Origin: DASQPR01 sp963836785 | GTDB taxonomy: Bacteria > Actinomycetota > Actinomycetes > Mycobacteriales > Micromonosporaceae | NCBI GenBank assembly: GCA_963836785.1 | Contig: CAWIKW010000002.1 | Coordinates: 372,001-436,000 of the forward strand | Length of the DNA: 64,000 nucleotides | Direction of reading: 5' to 3' | In this document: piece by piece, positions 7,255 through 16,147 of the stretch | Layout of the letters: the number at the start of each line of letters is the position of its first letter | Position numbering within the stretch: the stretch's first letter is position 1 | Made by a program: the position numbers and the translations under genes | The notes under the pieces: generated by a model | Seen by the model: the letters and a program-made list of their open reading frames with translations, nothing else | The model's database searches: none | Told to the model about the DNA's origin: nothing

Positions 7255-7932
7255 GGTTCGGCTTGGCGGACGTTGGCGACGGATCGCCGCCGTGCCATGG
7301 TTATCACGGCGCTCACGGTCGGGCTCGTCGGCGTGTCGTACGGGGCCACCGCGGCTGCCGCCGGTTTTCCGACCTGGTTCCCGGTCGCGCTCGCCATAAC
7401 GGTGGTCGCTGCATCCTCGGAGTTCGTGCTGATCGGCATCTTGGCGTCCGGCGGCGGCGCGTTCGCCGCGGCAACGGCCGGCCTGTTACTGAATCTGCGG
7501 CATTTGCCGTATGGAATGACCGTTCACGACGCGGTCGGAACCGGGTGGCGGCGGCTGGCCGGCAGTCATCTGCTCAACGACGAGACCGTCGCATTCGCTC
7601 TCGCCGAGACCAGCCCAGTCGCTCGCCGTGCCGCACTCAACGTGTCCGGCGTGGCGATCCTCGTGTGCTGGCCCGGCGGCACGTTGCTGGGCGCGATGGC
7701 CGGCCAGCTGATCGCCAACCCGGACACGCTCGGCCTGGACGCTGTGTTTCCCGCGGTCATCGCCACACTGGTCCTGCCCAAGCTCACCGGCCGGGTACGC
7801 AGCGCAGCATTCGCGGGCGCCGCCATCGCGCTGACTGCCAGCACGGTTCTCCCGACCGGTCTGCCCATCCTGCTGGCGCTGACGGGACTCGTTATATTGG
7901 TCCGTCCACAGACCCGAGGCCACCACTCATGA
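7252..7932 (+). CDS. azlC: AzlC-family amino-acid exporter subunit
   Basis: A 226-residue polytopic membrane protein. It has the AzlC hallmark NLRHLPYGMTV after two helices and about six or seven membrane segments in all. AzlC with the small AzlD exports branched-chain amino acids and toxic analogues. ATG 7252 is used because the upstream in-frame extension runs through the divergent promoter and regulator gene. Its TGA overlaps the azlD ATG (ATGA). The cargo here is inferred from the family only. Confidence 0.9.
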   Translation: MGSAWRTLATDRRRAMVITALTVGLVGVSYGATAAAAGFPTWFPVALAITVVAASSEFVLIGILASGGGAFAAATAGLLLNLRHLPYGMTVHDAVGTGWRRLAGSHLLNDETVAFALAETSPVARRAALNVSGVAILVCWPGGTLLGAMAGQLIANPDTLGLDAVFPAVIATLVLPKLTGRVRSAAFAGAAIALTASTVLPTGLPILLALTGLVILVRPQTRGHHS

Positions 7933-8249
7933 CCGGCATGGGGAGCGCCGTGATCGCAGCCACGGCACTGGCCACGGGCACGTACATCATGAGGCTCCTG
8001 GGCCCGGCCACGGCCGATCGCCTGCACTTGACCGAGCGCGCCCGTCGAATCGTCGACGCCGCCGCCGTCGTCATCCTGTTCGCGGTCATGGCAACCAGCG
8101 CGCTGACCGACGGCCACCATCTCAGCGACGTGGCCCGTCCCGCCGGTGTCCTCGTCGCGATCGTTCTTGTCCGTTGGCGCGTCGCGTTCATCGTGGTGGT
8201 CGTCGCCGCCGCGCTCACAACCGCGACCGTTCGCTACGCCGGATACTGA
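7929..8249 (+). CDS. azlD: AzlD-family small membrane partner
   Basis: A 106-residue protein with three or four hydrophobic helices, the usual size of AzlD. It starts on the ATGA overlap with azlC and would form the two-component exporter with it. The AzlD-type elements TYIMRLLGP and VRPAGVLVA...VRWRVAFIVVV are visible. Positional evidence is stronger than motif evidence, because the family is poorly conserved. Confidence 0.85.
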   Translation: MTGMGSAVIAATALATGTYIMRLLGPATADRLHLTERARRIVDAAAVVILFAVMATSALTDGHHLSDVARPAGVLVAIVLVRWRVAFIVVVVAAALTTATVRYAGY

Positions 8250-8256
8250 ATCGGTG

Positions 8257-8285
8257 AGGCGGCTGGTCGGCCGCGGCCTCCGCCT
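8257..8285 (+). terminator. Possible terminator after azlCD
   Basis: AGGCGG (8257-8262) pairs with CCGCCT (8280-8285) just after the azlD stop. The GC-rich loop contains a GGCCGCGGCC palindrome. There is no T-tract, and pairing is moderate. Confidence 0.4.
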
Positions 8286-8366
8286 GAGAAGTTGCTAAGA
8301 CCAGGCCCCTGTCGCGTCCACGACAGTTGCTGGCACCCACGCGTGGGCAGCGGCGAGTGTCGATCC

Positions 8367-9062
8367 ATGCCTCGACACCTTGCCGCTGTCGCGTGTGTCG
8401 TTCTCGCGGTCGGACTTCTGGCGGCGTGCGCCCGAACCCCGGTCAGGGGAGCCGGTTCGTTGACGGCGATTCCCGCGTCATCGACGTCAGCCTCGGACCC
8501 TACGTCGACGACGGCCACGGCCACGGCCGCGCCGACGCCGACCACCGGTCACCATGCCAGTTCCGGTGCGACGCCGACGCACACCACCGCCACCACCACG
8601 ACCACGTCACCGAGCGCGTCGCCGTCGCCAATCCGCGACTACGGCGTCTACTGGGATCGGGACTCGTGCCAGATGGCGCTCGACAGCGCCGGCGACGCCT
8701 CCCTCGCCATGCGCTTCGAAATCAAATACCGGGGCCCCGGCGCGGCGAGCGACACGACGGTGTACTGGAGCGACGCCGAGGGCGGCAACGGACTGCTCGA
8801 CAGCGGCACACTCGACGAACCGACGTCGAAGTGGACGACGGACACCGACCCCCAGACCGTGACCGCCCTATCGACCCTGAACATCTTGGCGGCGGACCTG
8901 TCGAAGTACGAAGGAATGACGCTGACCCTCACGATCACCATCCATCCGGCCGACCCCGACACCGACGGGTACGACGACCAGGCGGTCGAGTACGTAAAGG
9001 TGCCCGACTCGACGGATCTCCCGCCGGAGGACAGCACGTTGCACTACATCACTTGCCAATGA
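8367..9062 (+). CDS. Secreted lipoprotein, function unknown
   Basis: A 231-residue lipoprotein. A hydrophobic signal ends in the lipobox LLAAC (about residues 16-20). A long Thr/Ser/Pro-rich low-complexity linker follows (about residues 30-95), and then a folded C-terminal domain of about 130 residues starting DYGVYWDRDSC. Two cysteines, one early and one at the last residue, may form a disulphide. Start ATG 8367 puts the signal peptide at the very N-terminus. I recognise no family. It is exposed outside the membrane and stands alone upstream of the phospholipase gene. Confidence 0.75.
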   Translation: MPRHLAAVACVVLAVGLLAACARTPVRGAGSLTAIPASSTSASDPTSTTATATAAPTPTTGHHASSGATPTHTTATTTTTSPSASPSPIRDYGVYWDRDSCQMALDSAGDASLAMRFEIKYRGPGAASDTTVYWSDAEGGNGLLDSGTLDEPTSKWTTDTDPQTVTALSTLNILAADLSKYEGMTLTLTITIHPADPDTDGYDDQAVEYVKVPDSTDLPPEDSTLHYITCQ

Positions 9063-9382
9063 ACATCGACTCTGACCGATCTGTCTGGGGACCCGCCATC
9101 GTCTAGCACGACCACCGGCCGGTGAGCGCCACCACGCTCTTTTCGAAGGCCGTCGCGCCGGCCGGATCCCACCCTTTTCGATCCACAGTCGACGAACGCG
9201 GCTGCCGCGGCGGAGCTGACGTCGGACATCGCGGCAAATTGCGATCCGAGTCCGACTCATGATTTTCATTCGCTTCGTCGAGCGTTCAGTTCGATGTCGC
9301 ATGACCGGTATCTGGCGCCCATAACTTCGCGGCGTCGGTCCACGTACGTGCCGTGGGCTCTTGCCGTTACCGGAGGTCATGC
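9063..9382. other. Intergenic region before phospholipase C gene
   Basis: No gene is supported in this 320-bp gap. A perfect 12-bp palindrome, CACCGGCCGGTG (9113-9124), lies shortly after the lipoprotein stop and may act as a terminator stem. CGGAGGT at 9371-9377 is the ribosome site of the next gene. Confidence 0.5.
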
Positions 9383-11593
9383 ATGCCTGAACTTTCTCGT
9401 AGGGGTTTCCTCGGCGCAGCGACAGCCGCAACGGGGGCCGCGGTGGTCGGTGTGGCGCTGCCAGCCGCGGCGCAGGCAGCTCCCGTGCCGACAGTGAAGC
9501 CTCGGCGGCACGGAGACATCCGGGACATCAAGCATGTGGTGATCTTGATGCAGGAGAACCGCAGTTTCGACCACTACTTTGGCTCGATGCGGGGTGTCCG
9601 CGGCTTCGGGGATCGCTCGACCATCACACTGCCCGGCGGCCGGCCCGTGTTCCAGCAGCCGACGACGCTGCCCGGCACGCCCGTCACGACCACGCAGTAC
9701 CCGTGGCACCTGAGCGACGCTCCGGCGTCGGCGTACCCGGCTGGTCACCAGCCGCCCAGTTCGGAAGTCGGCGCGCAGGGTTACGGCGGGACGTCACATA
9801 GCTGGGACGACCAGCACGGCGCTTGGTACGGCGGCCTGATGAACGGCTGGGTGTTCGCCAAGGGCGGCCTGACGACGCTCGGCTATCTGGACCGCACCGA
9901 CATCCCGTTTCACTACGCACTCGCAGACGCTTACACGGTCGGCGACGCGTACCACTGCTCCGTGCTCAGCGCGACCGGTCCGAACCGGACCTATCTGTGG
10001 AGTGGAACGATCGACGCCCAGCAGAAGTTCAGCACCTTTGTCGCGTTCAACGGCGGTGACGAACTGGGCAAGTTCCTGCTCTGGGAGACGTACGCGGAGA
10101 CGCTCCAGAAGGCCGGCGTCAGTTGGAAGGTCTATCAGGGTGCGGATGACTTCGGCGACAACGGCCTGGAGTACTTCGCCTCGTTCGCCCGATACGACCC
10201 GACGCAGGGCGGTACACCCGCGCCCGGCAACGTCTTGTACGACAACGGCGTCGCCAACGTTCCCGAGCCGTTGACCGGCATCAGCGCCAACGCCGACAAC
10301 CTCGCCAACGCGATCAGGGCCGACGTGGTAGCCGGCACTCTGCCGCAGGTGTCATGGGTCGTCACCAACCAGGCATTCTCCGAGCACCCGGACGGCGCGC
10401 CGAACGACGGCGCGTATTACGTGAACAGCGTCCTGGAGGCGCTCAACGCCGACCCGGACGTCTTCAACTCGACCCTCGTGATCATCGACTACGACGAGAA
10501 CGACGGTCAGTTCGATCACGTACCGCCGCCGGTGCCGGCACCCGGGACGACGGACGAGTTCTACTTCGAGGCGTCCGGCGGCCTCGCGAGCTTCGGCGTT
10601 ACCCAGCCGATGCCCGTCGGCCTCGGGTTCCGCGTCCCGCTGATCCTGATCTCGCCGTGGACGCGGGGCGGCTGGGTGACCTCGGAGGTTTCCGACCACA
10701 CCTCGGTGATCCAGTTCATGGAGAAGTGGACCGAGGCGCTCGGCGCGCCCGCGATCTGTCCGAACATCAGTGCCTGGCGCCGCAGCGTCTGCGGCGATCT
10801 GACCGCCGCCTTCGACTTCGAATCGCCGGTCTTCGGCCTTCCGGTGTTGCCCGCGACCACGGTCATCGGCGATCCGGCGGGTGGCTCGTATCGCCCACCG
10901 GTCACGACGAACGCGATGCCGACGCAGGAGCCCGGCACCAAGCCGGCACGGCCGCTGCCGTTCCAGCCCAACGCGAATCTGGACGGATTCAGGTTCGGCG
11001 GCAACGGAGCGATCGAGGCGTTGCTGTCGTTCAGCAACAACGGGCCGCACGTCCGCCGGGCCAGCCACTTCGCCGTCTACAACAACGCCGCTCCGGATCA
11101 GGCGCTCGCCGACTACCCGACGAAGTTCCCAGGGCAGTACACCGTCGAGCCGTCGCACACGGTGTGGAACAGAACCGTGCCGGGGTCGGTGGAGATCGGC
11201 GCGGGCGCCGGAGACGGCAAGTACGACTTGACCGTTGTGGGTCCGAACCGGTTTCTGCGGCACTTCACCGGAGATGTGAACGGCGACGGCAAGACTGCGG
11301 AAGTGGAGGCGGCCTACTACGGAGGCGGCTTCAGTCCAGAGCCCAAGCTCACGCTGAAGCTGACCAACAGCGGCACCAAAGCGGTCACCTTCACCGTCGC
11401 GTCGAACAACTACTCGAAGGACCGCGCGAAGACCTACCGCGTGCCCGCGCATGGGCACGCGACGCACACGGTCGAGCCGTTCGTGTCCAGCCATGGGTGG
11501 TACGACCTGTCCGTCACGATGAGCGGCGACGACTCATGGTCCCGGCGCTACACCGGCCACCTCGAGGACGGCACGAATAGCGTCACCGGCTGA
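9383..11593 (+). CDS. Tat-exported phospholipase C (phosphoesterase family)
   Basis: A 736-residue enzyme of the non-haemolytic, phosphocholine-specific phospholipase C / AcpA family. The Tat signal is SRRGFLG (residues 5-11). The family signature MQENRSFDHYFG is at about residues 56-67. Further conserved blocks are GPNRTYLWSG and DYDENDGQFDHVPPP. The last 200 residues hold the two repeated C-terminal domains typical of this family (HFAVYNN; LKLTNSGTKAVTF). It cleaves the headgroup phosphate from phospholipids outside the cell. ATG 9383 follows CGGAGGT. It appears monocistronic and ends at a strong hairpin. Confidence 0.95.
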   Translation: MPELSRRGFLGAATAATGAAVVGVALPAAAQAAPVPTVKPRRHGDIRDIKHVVILMQENRSFDHYFGSMRGVRGFGDRSTITLPGGRPVFQQPTTLPGTPVTTTQYPWHLSDAPASAYPAGHQPPSSEVGAQGYGGTSHSWDDQHGAWYGGLMNGWVFAKGGLTTLGYLDRTDIPFHYALADAYTVGDAYHCSVLSATGPNRTYLWSGTIDAQQKFSTFVAFNGGDELGKFLLWETYAETLQKAGVSWKVYQGADDFGDNGLEYFASFARYDPTQGGTPAPGNVLYDNGVANVPEPLTGISANADNLANAIRADVVAGTLPQVSWVVTNQAFSEHPDGAPNDGAYYVNSVLEALNADPDVFNSTLVIIDYDENDGQFDHVPPPVPAPGTTDEFYFEASGGLASFGVTQPMPVGLGFRVPLILISPWTRGGWVTSEVSDHTSVIQFMEKWTEALGAPAICPNISAWRRSVCGDLTAAFDFESPVFGLPVLPATTVIGDPAGGSYRPPVTTNAMPTQEPGTKPARPLPFQPNANLDGFRFGGNGAIEALLSFSNNGPHVRRASHFAVYNNAAPDQALADYPTKFPGQYTVEPSHTVWNRTVPGSVEIGAGAGDGKYDLTVVGPNRFLRHFTGDVNGDGKTAEVEAAYYGGGFSPEPKLTLKLTNSGTKAVTFTVASNNYSKDRAKTYRVPAHGHATHTVEPFVSSHGWYDLSVTMSGDDSWSRRYTGHLEDGTNSVTG

Positions 11594-11612
11594 TTGGCGG
11601 CTCGTCTCCGGT

Positions 11613-11658
11613 CGCCGGGTCTGCACCACGACGCACGCGCGGTGGTGCAGACCCGGCG
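11613..11658. terminator. Perfect 17-bp stem, bidirectional terminator
   Basis: CGCCGGGTCTGCACCAC (11613-11629) and GTGGTGCAGACCCGGCG (11642-11658) pair without mismatch around a 12-nt loop. The hairpin lies 20 bp after the phospholipase stop and about 85 bp before the convergent DUF885 stop, so it can end both transcripts. There is no T-tract. Confidence 0.85.
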
Positions 11659-11742
11659 ATGTTGGTCCGGATTCCGCGCGCTTCGGGCGGATGAGAAAGG
11701 AACCGGCCGGAGTCGCGCTGTGCACCCACAATCGCGGGCGAT

Positions 11743-13404
11743 TCAGCCGGCCCGACGCAGCGTGTCGGCCAGCCCGCCAAGGCCGATCGGGCCGAGCGCC
11801 AGCGCCGCGGTGTGCCAACGCTTCAGATCAAAATCGGCACCCTGCCGGGCTTTGGCTTCGTCGCGGGCCGCCAGCCAGGCGCGCTCGCCCAACTTGTACG
11901 CGGTGGCCTGGGCCGGCCATCCCGCATACCGGACCATCTCGGGATGTACGCGATGCGGCGCGAGCCGGCCGCGCTCGGTGAGCATCCGCTCTCCGATGTC
12001 GAACGTCCACCGTTCGCCGTAGCGCTCCGCCTCCCGCGCCGGGATCGGCAGGTCAAGATGCAGGCCAATGTCGACGATCACTCGCGTGGCGCGCAACGCC
12101 GAACCGTGCAGCATCCCAAGGCGGGTACCCGGTTCGGCGAACCAGCCGAGCTCGTCGGCTAACCGCTCGGCGTAGAGCGCCCAACCTTCGCCGTGCCCGC
12201 TGACGCCGGAGATCCGGCTGTAGCGTGACAGGCGGTCGCCGGCCACCCGGGCGGCGCCGAGCTGGAGGTGATGACCTGGTACGCCCTCGTGGAAGACGGT
12301 GGTCAGTTCCTTCCAAACGCCGAATTGGTGCCGGCCGCCCAACGGCCACCACGTGCGACCCGGTCGCGAGAGGTCCTCGCTGGGCGGCGTGTAGTACGCC
12401 GCGCCGGAGCTGGACGCGGTGGCCAGCACGGCGTTGACCGTACGCAGTGCTGGGTGCAGGTCGAAGTGCACGCCGTCGAGCCGGCGGATCGCTTCGTCAT
12501 GCTGCTCCTGTAACCATTCCTGATACGCCTCCGGAGAGTCCACACTCGACGCCTCGTCCAGCAGCGCGACGATCTCGTCGTGGTCGGCGCCGGGCTTGAT
12601 CGCTTGCTGCTCCGCGTCGATCTCGGCCTCGAGCCGGTACAGCTCGTCCCAGCCCCATTCGTACGCCTCGACCGGGTCGACGGTGTCACCGAGCGCCAGC
12701 CGGCTGGCGACCCGGTAGCGTTCGGCACCGACGCCGTCCGCTTCGGGTGCGCCTGGCGCGTACTCACCGGCCAGGTAGCGTGCGGTGTCCTGGAAAGCCG
12801 CGTGTGCCGCGTCCGCGCCGGCTCGCAGCGCGCCGGCGAGCGGTCCGTCGCCGTACCCGGCGACAATAGTGTCGAATGTCGGCGCGGTGCCGTCATCGCC
12901 TGCGTACCGGCGGGCCTGCGCTGCGGCCTCCACAGCCTGGCGCCGCGCCGCGTAAAGTCCGCGCTCCCGGCCGAGCTCTAATGTTTCGCGCCAGCCGCCG
13001 AGCATCGCCGGCATCCCGGCGAGTCGCTGCGCGACGGCGGCCCACTGGTCGTCATCGTTGCGCGGCATCAGGTCGACGCTGTCGCGCAGCGTGTTGAGCA
13101 GCCCGAACGGTGCCCGCAGGTTACGCAGCGGCTCGTCCAGCGCGTGCGCGTCGTGTTCGACTTGAAGCCGCTCGCGCAGATGCGTAGCGGCGAGACGGTC
13201 ATCGTCGCCGGTCAGAGCGAGCGCATCGAGCTGGCGCAGCGTGCCGTTCACCAGGTCGGCGCGGGCGGCGATACCGTCGGGGCTGAAGTCGGTGACGACA
13301 CCGGCGGTCGGGCCTGCGATTCCTCGCATGGTGGCGAAGATCGGGTCGAGTTGCGCGGATCGGGTCACGAAGTCGTCGCACAGATCGAAGACGGGGGTAG
13401 TCAT
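11743..13404 (-). CDS. DUF885-family metal-dependent hydrolase/peptidase
   Basis: A 553-residue soluble protein of the DUF885 family. The zinc-type motif HEGVPGHH lies at residues 372-379, followed by GEGWALYAERL. These are the family's metal-binding and general-base elements, resembling gluzincin peptidases. DUF885 proteins are mostly uncharacterised and some are described as peptidases. ATG 13404 is chosen because homologues begin close to the FDLCDDFV block. A longer in-frame extension to 13557 lacks family similarity. It is divergent from the GMC oxidoreductase. Confidence 0.88.
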   Translation of the reverse strand: MTTPVFDLCDDFVTRSAQLDPIFATMRGIAGPTAGVVTDFSPDGIAARADLVNGTLRQLDALALTGDDDRLAATHLRERLQVEHDAHALDEPLRNLRAPFGLLNTLRDSVDLMPRNDDDQWAAVAQRLAGMPAMLGGWRETLELGRERGLYAARRQAVEAAAQARRYAGDDGTAPTFDTIVAGYGDGPLAGALRAGADAAHAAFQDTARYLAGEYAPGAPEADGVGAERYRVASRLALGDTVDPVEAYEWGWDELYRLEAEIDAEQQAIKPGADHDEIVALLDEASSVDSPEAYQEWLQEQHDEAIRRLDGVHFDLHPALRTVNAVLATASSSGAAYYTPPSEDLSRPGRTWWPLGGRHQFGVWKELTTVFHEGVPGHHLQLGAARVAGDRLSRYSRISGVSGHGEGWALYAERLADELGWFAEPGTRLGMLHGSALRATRVIVDIGLHLDLPIPAREAERYGERWTFDIGERMLTERGRLAPHRVHPEMVRYAGWPAQATAYKLGERAWLAARDEAKARQGADFDLKRWHTAALALGPIGLGGLADTLRRAG

Positions 13405-13571
13405 CGGGCAACCATAGGACGGATCAACCCGAGGCACGCCGCGGGTGTGAGCCGTCCCACGTTGAGCCGCGCAGGTCCGGCCTTCCCGTACGTCGGCGCG
13501 GCGGCACCGGGCGCTCCACGATTGCGCACGGCGAACTATGTTGACGGCGGCGTCCATGGAAAGGTTCTTTC

Positions 13572-15245
13572 GTGCGCTACGACTTTGTGATCATCGGTGG
13601 CGGATCGGCCGGCAGCGTCCTTGCCAACCGGCTGTCCGCTGACCCGGCCAACAAGGTGTTGGTGCTGGAGGCGGGCCGGCCGGACTATCCGTGGGATGTG
13701 CTCATCCACATGCCCGCGGCGTTGACGTTCCCGATCGGGAACCGGTTCTACGACTGGAAGTACAACTCCGAGCCGGAGCCGCATCTGCACGGCCGGCGGA
13801 TCTACCACGCGCGAGGCAAGGTGCTCGGCGGATCGAGCAGCATCAACGGAATGATCTTCCAGCGGGGCAATCCGATGGACTACGAGCGCTGGGCCGCCGG
13901 CCCGGGAATGGGCACGTGGGACTACGCGCACTGCCTCCCGTATTTCAAGCGGTTGGAGAACGCTCTGGCGGCCGGGCCGCTCGATCCGTACCGCGGGCAC
14001 GACGGTCCGCTGGTATTGGAGCGGGGGCCGGCGACCGGCCCGCTCTTTGCGGCGTTCTTCGAGGCGGTACAGCAGGCGGGCTACCCGCTGACCGACGACG
14101 TCAACGGGTACCGCCAGGAGGGTTTCGCGGCCTTCGATCGCAACATCCACCGGGGTCGCCGGCTATCCGCGGCCCGCGCCTACCTGCGCCCGGCCCGAAA
14201 CCGGCGGAACCTCACGGTGCTGACCCGGACCATGGTGACCCGGATCCGGTTCTCCGGTGCGCGTGCGGTGGGTGTGGACTACTCGCACCGGGGTGGGCAG
14301 GTGCGCGCGGTCGACGCCGGCGAGGTCGTGCTGTGCGGCGGCGCGATCAACTCGCCGCAACTCCTGCAGCTGTCCGGGATCGGTGACGCCGACGATCTGC
14401 GGTCGGTGGGCGTCGAGCCGGTTCATCACCTGCCCGGAGTCGGCGCGAACCTGCAGGACCACTTGGAGGTGTACGTCCAGTACGCGGCTCGCCAGCCGGT
14501 CTCGATGCAGCCGTACCTCGCGAAGCTGCGTTGGCCCGAGGTCGGCGCCCGCTGGCTGTTCGGTCGCACCGGACCCGGTGCCACCAACCACTTCGAGGCG
14601 GGCGGGTTTGTCCGGTCCAACGAGGACGTGGCGTACCCGAATCTGATGTTCCATTTTCTTCCGATCGCGGTCCGGTACGACGGATCCGCGCCGGCCGGTG
14701 GGCACGGATATCAGGTGCACGTCGGTCCGATGTACTCCGACGCTCGCGGGTCGGTGAAGATCATCAGCACCGACCCCCGGGTGCATCCGGCGCTGCGCTT
14801 CAACTACCTGTCGACGGCGCGGGACCGGCGTGAGTGGGTGGAGTCGGTCCGGGTCGCGCGCAACATCCTCAACCAGCCGGCGATGTCGCCGCACAACGCG
14901 GGCGAGCTGTCACCGGGGGAGGCCGTAAGCACCGACGACGAGATCCTTGACTGGGTCGCTCGGGAGGCGGAGACCGCCCTGCATCCGTCGTGCACCGCGC
15001 GGATGGGTACCGATGAGCGGTCCGTGGTCGACCCGGCCAGCATGAGCGTGCACGGCATCCAGGGGCTGCGAGTGGTCGACGCGTCGGTGCTGCCGTACGT
15101 CACGAATGGGAACATCTACGCGCCGGTGATGATGGTGGCGGAGAAGTCGGCCGACCTGATTCTCGGCAACTCACCCCTGCCGAGCGAGCCCGTCGAGTAC
15201 TACCGCCACACGCCGTCGCCCGGCCCGGACCGTACGGCCGCATAG
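13572..15245 (+). CDS. GMC-family FAD oxidoreductase (choline dehydrogenase-like)
   Basis: A 557-residue flavoenzyme. The N-terminal Rossmann motif is IIGGGSAGSVLANRLS (residues 7-22). GMC signature 1 lies near KVLGGSSSINGMIFQRGN and signature 2 near GGAINSPQLLQLSGIG. The catalytic His471 is in HPSCTARMG, with NGNIYAP near the C-terminus. This profile matches the BetA/choline dehydrogenase and related alcohol-dehydrogenase branch. No betaine genes flank it, so the substrate alcohol is uncertain. GTG 13572 starts directly before the dinucleotide fold. A convergent luciferase-like gene ends 29 bp away. Confidence 0.93.
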   Translation: MRYDFVIIGGGSAGSVLANRLSADPANKVLVLEAGRPDYPWDVLIHMPAALTFPIGNRFYDWKYNSEPEPHLHGRRIYHARGKVLGGSSSINGMIFQRGNPMDYERWAAGPGMGTWDYAHCLPYFKRLENALAAGPLDPYRGHDGPLVLERGPATGPLFAAFFEAVQQAGYPLTDDVNGYRQEGFAAFDRNIHRGRRLSAARAYLRPARNRRNLTVLTRTMVTRIRFSGARAVGVDYSHRGGQVRAVDAGEVVLCGGAINSPQLLQLSGIGDADDLRSVGVEPVHHLPGVGANLQDHLEVYVQYAARQPVSMQPYLAKLRWPEVGARWLFGRTGPGATNHFEAGGFVRSNEDVAYPNLMFHFLPIAVRYDGSAPAGGHGYQVHVGPMYSDARGSVKIISTDPRVHPALRFNYLSTARDRREWVESVRVARNILNQPAMSPHNAGELSPGEAVSTDDEILDWVAREAETALHPSCTARMGTDERSVVDPASMSVHGIQGLRVVDASVLPYVTNGNIYAPVMMVAEKSADLILGNSPLPSEPVEYYRHTPSPGPDRTAA

Positions 15246-15274
15246 ATCCGGGTTGCCCGTCTCGTACCGTCGGA

Positions 15275-16147
15275 TCATGCCCCCGCTCGGACCGCAGGGA
15301 CGACCTCTCGCGCGAGGCGTTCGATCTGCTCGCTTCGGCCCGGGCCGATCGGTTGGAAGTTAAATGCGGTGAAGCCCAGCTTGACGAATGCGATGAGCTG
15401 GTCAGTCACCGCGTCGGGGGCTCCCGACACCGTGCCGGGTTGACCGGCGGCCCGTTCGTCGATCCGGATCCCCAGGTTGTACGTGCAGGTGATGGCCTCC
15501 GGCGGGCGGCCAACCGCTCGGGCGCCGGCGTGAATGCGCGCGAGCATGGCTGGGATACGTTCCGGCGGAGCCATCCCGAGCGAGGGGATCCAACCGTCGG
15601 CGAGCCGGCCGGTCAATGTCAGCGCACGGTCTCCGAACGTGCCGAGCCAGATCGGGATGTGGTGCGCCGGCTTGGGTTCCAAGTCGGCGGCGGCGGTCCG
15701 GTACAGCTGGCCGGCAAACGTGAACCGTGGTTGCGACCAGAGACCACGGGTGATCTGGATCGCTTCGGCGAGGCCGTCGACCTTCTCGCGGGGCGTCGGC
15801 ACGGTGAGTCCGAATGCTCGGAACTCCTCGTCGGAGTACCCGCCGCCGAGCCCGAGGATCAGTCGGCCGTCCGAGAGCCGGTCGAGCGTCTCCGCCATCT
15901 TGGCGACCATGGCCGGTGGCCGGTACGGCACACCCAGCACCCGGGTGGCGACCCGAATCCGCGAGGTGTTGGCGGCCACCCAGGACAGCATCGTCCAGGT
16001 CTCGTTAGTCGGGGCGGAGCCGCAGGGGTGGTCCGACGTCGATACGAAGTCGTAGCCGAGTGCCTCGGCCTGTCGGGCTTCGCCGACGGGGTCGCGACCG
16101 GACTCCGCGGATGCTGGCAGGTCTAGTCCGAACAGCAGATCAGGCAT
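15275..16147 (-). CDS. LLM-class (F420-type) flavin oxidoreductase
   Basis: A 290-residue TIM-barrel protein of the luciferase-like monooxygenase family. Visible hallmarks are AEALGYDFVSTSDHP near residue 28, RLILGLGGGYSDEEFRAFG and HIPIWLGTFGDRALTLTGRLADGW. Actinobacterial members like this usually use coenzyme F420. The substrate is unknown. Its ATG overlaps the end of the YczE-like gene by 8 bp, so the two are translationally coupled and share the MarR-type control region at 16822-16866. Confidence 0.9.
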   Translation of the reverse strand: MPDLLFGLDLPASAESGRDPVGEARQAEALGYDFVSTSDHPCGSAPTNETWTMLSWVAANTSRIRVATRVLGVPYRPPAMVAKMAETLDRLSDGRLILGLGGGYSDEEFRAFGLTVPTPREKVDGLAEAIQITRGLWSQPRFTFAGQLYRTAAADLEPKPAHHIPIWLGTFGDRALTLTGRLADGWIPSLGMAPPERIPAMLARIHAGARAVGRPPEAITCTYNLGIRIDERAAGQPGTVSGAPDAVTDQLIAFVKLGFTAFNFQPIGPGRSEQIERLAREVVPAVRAGA

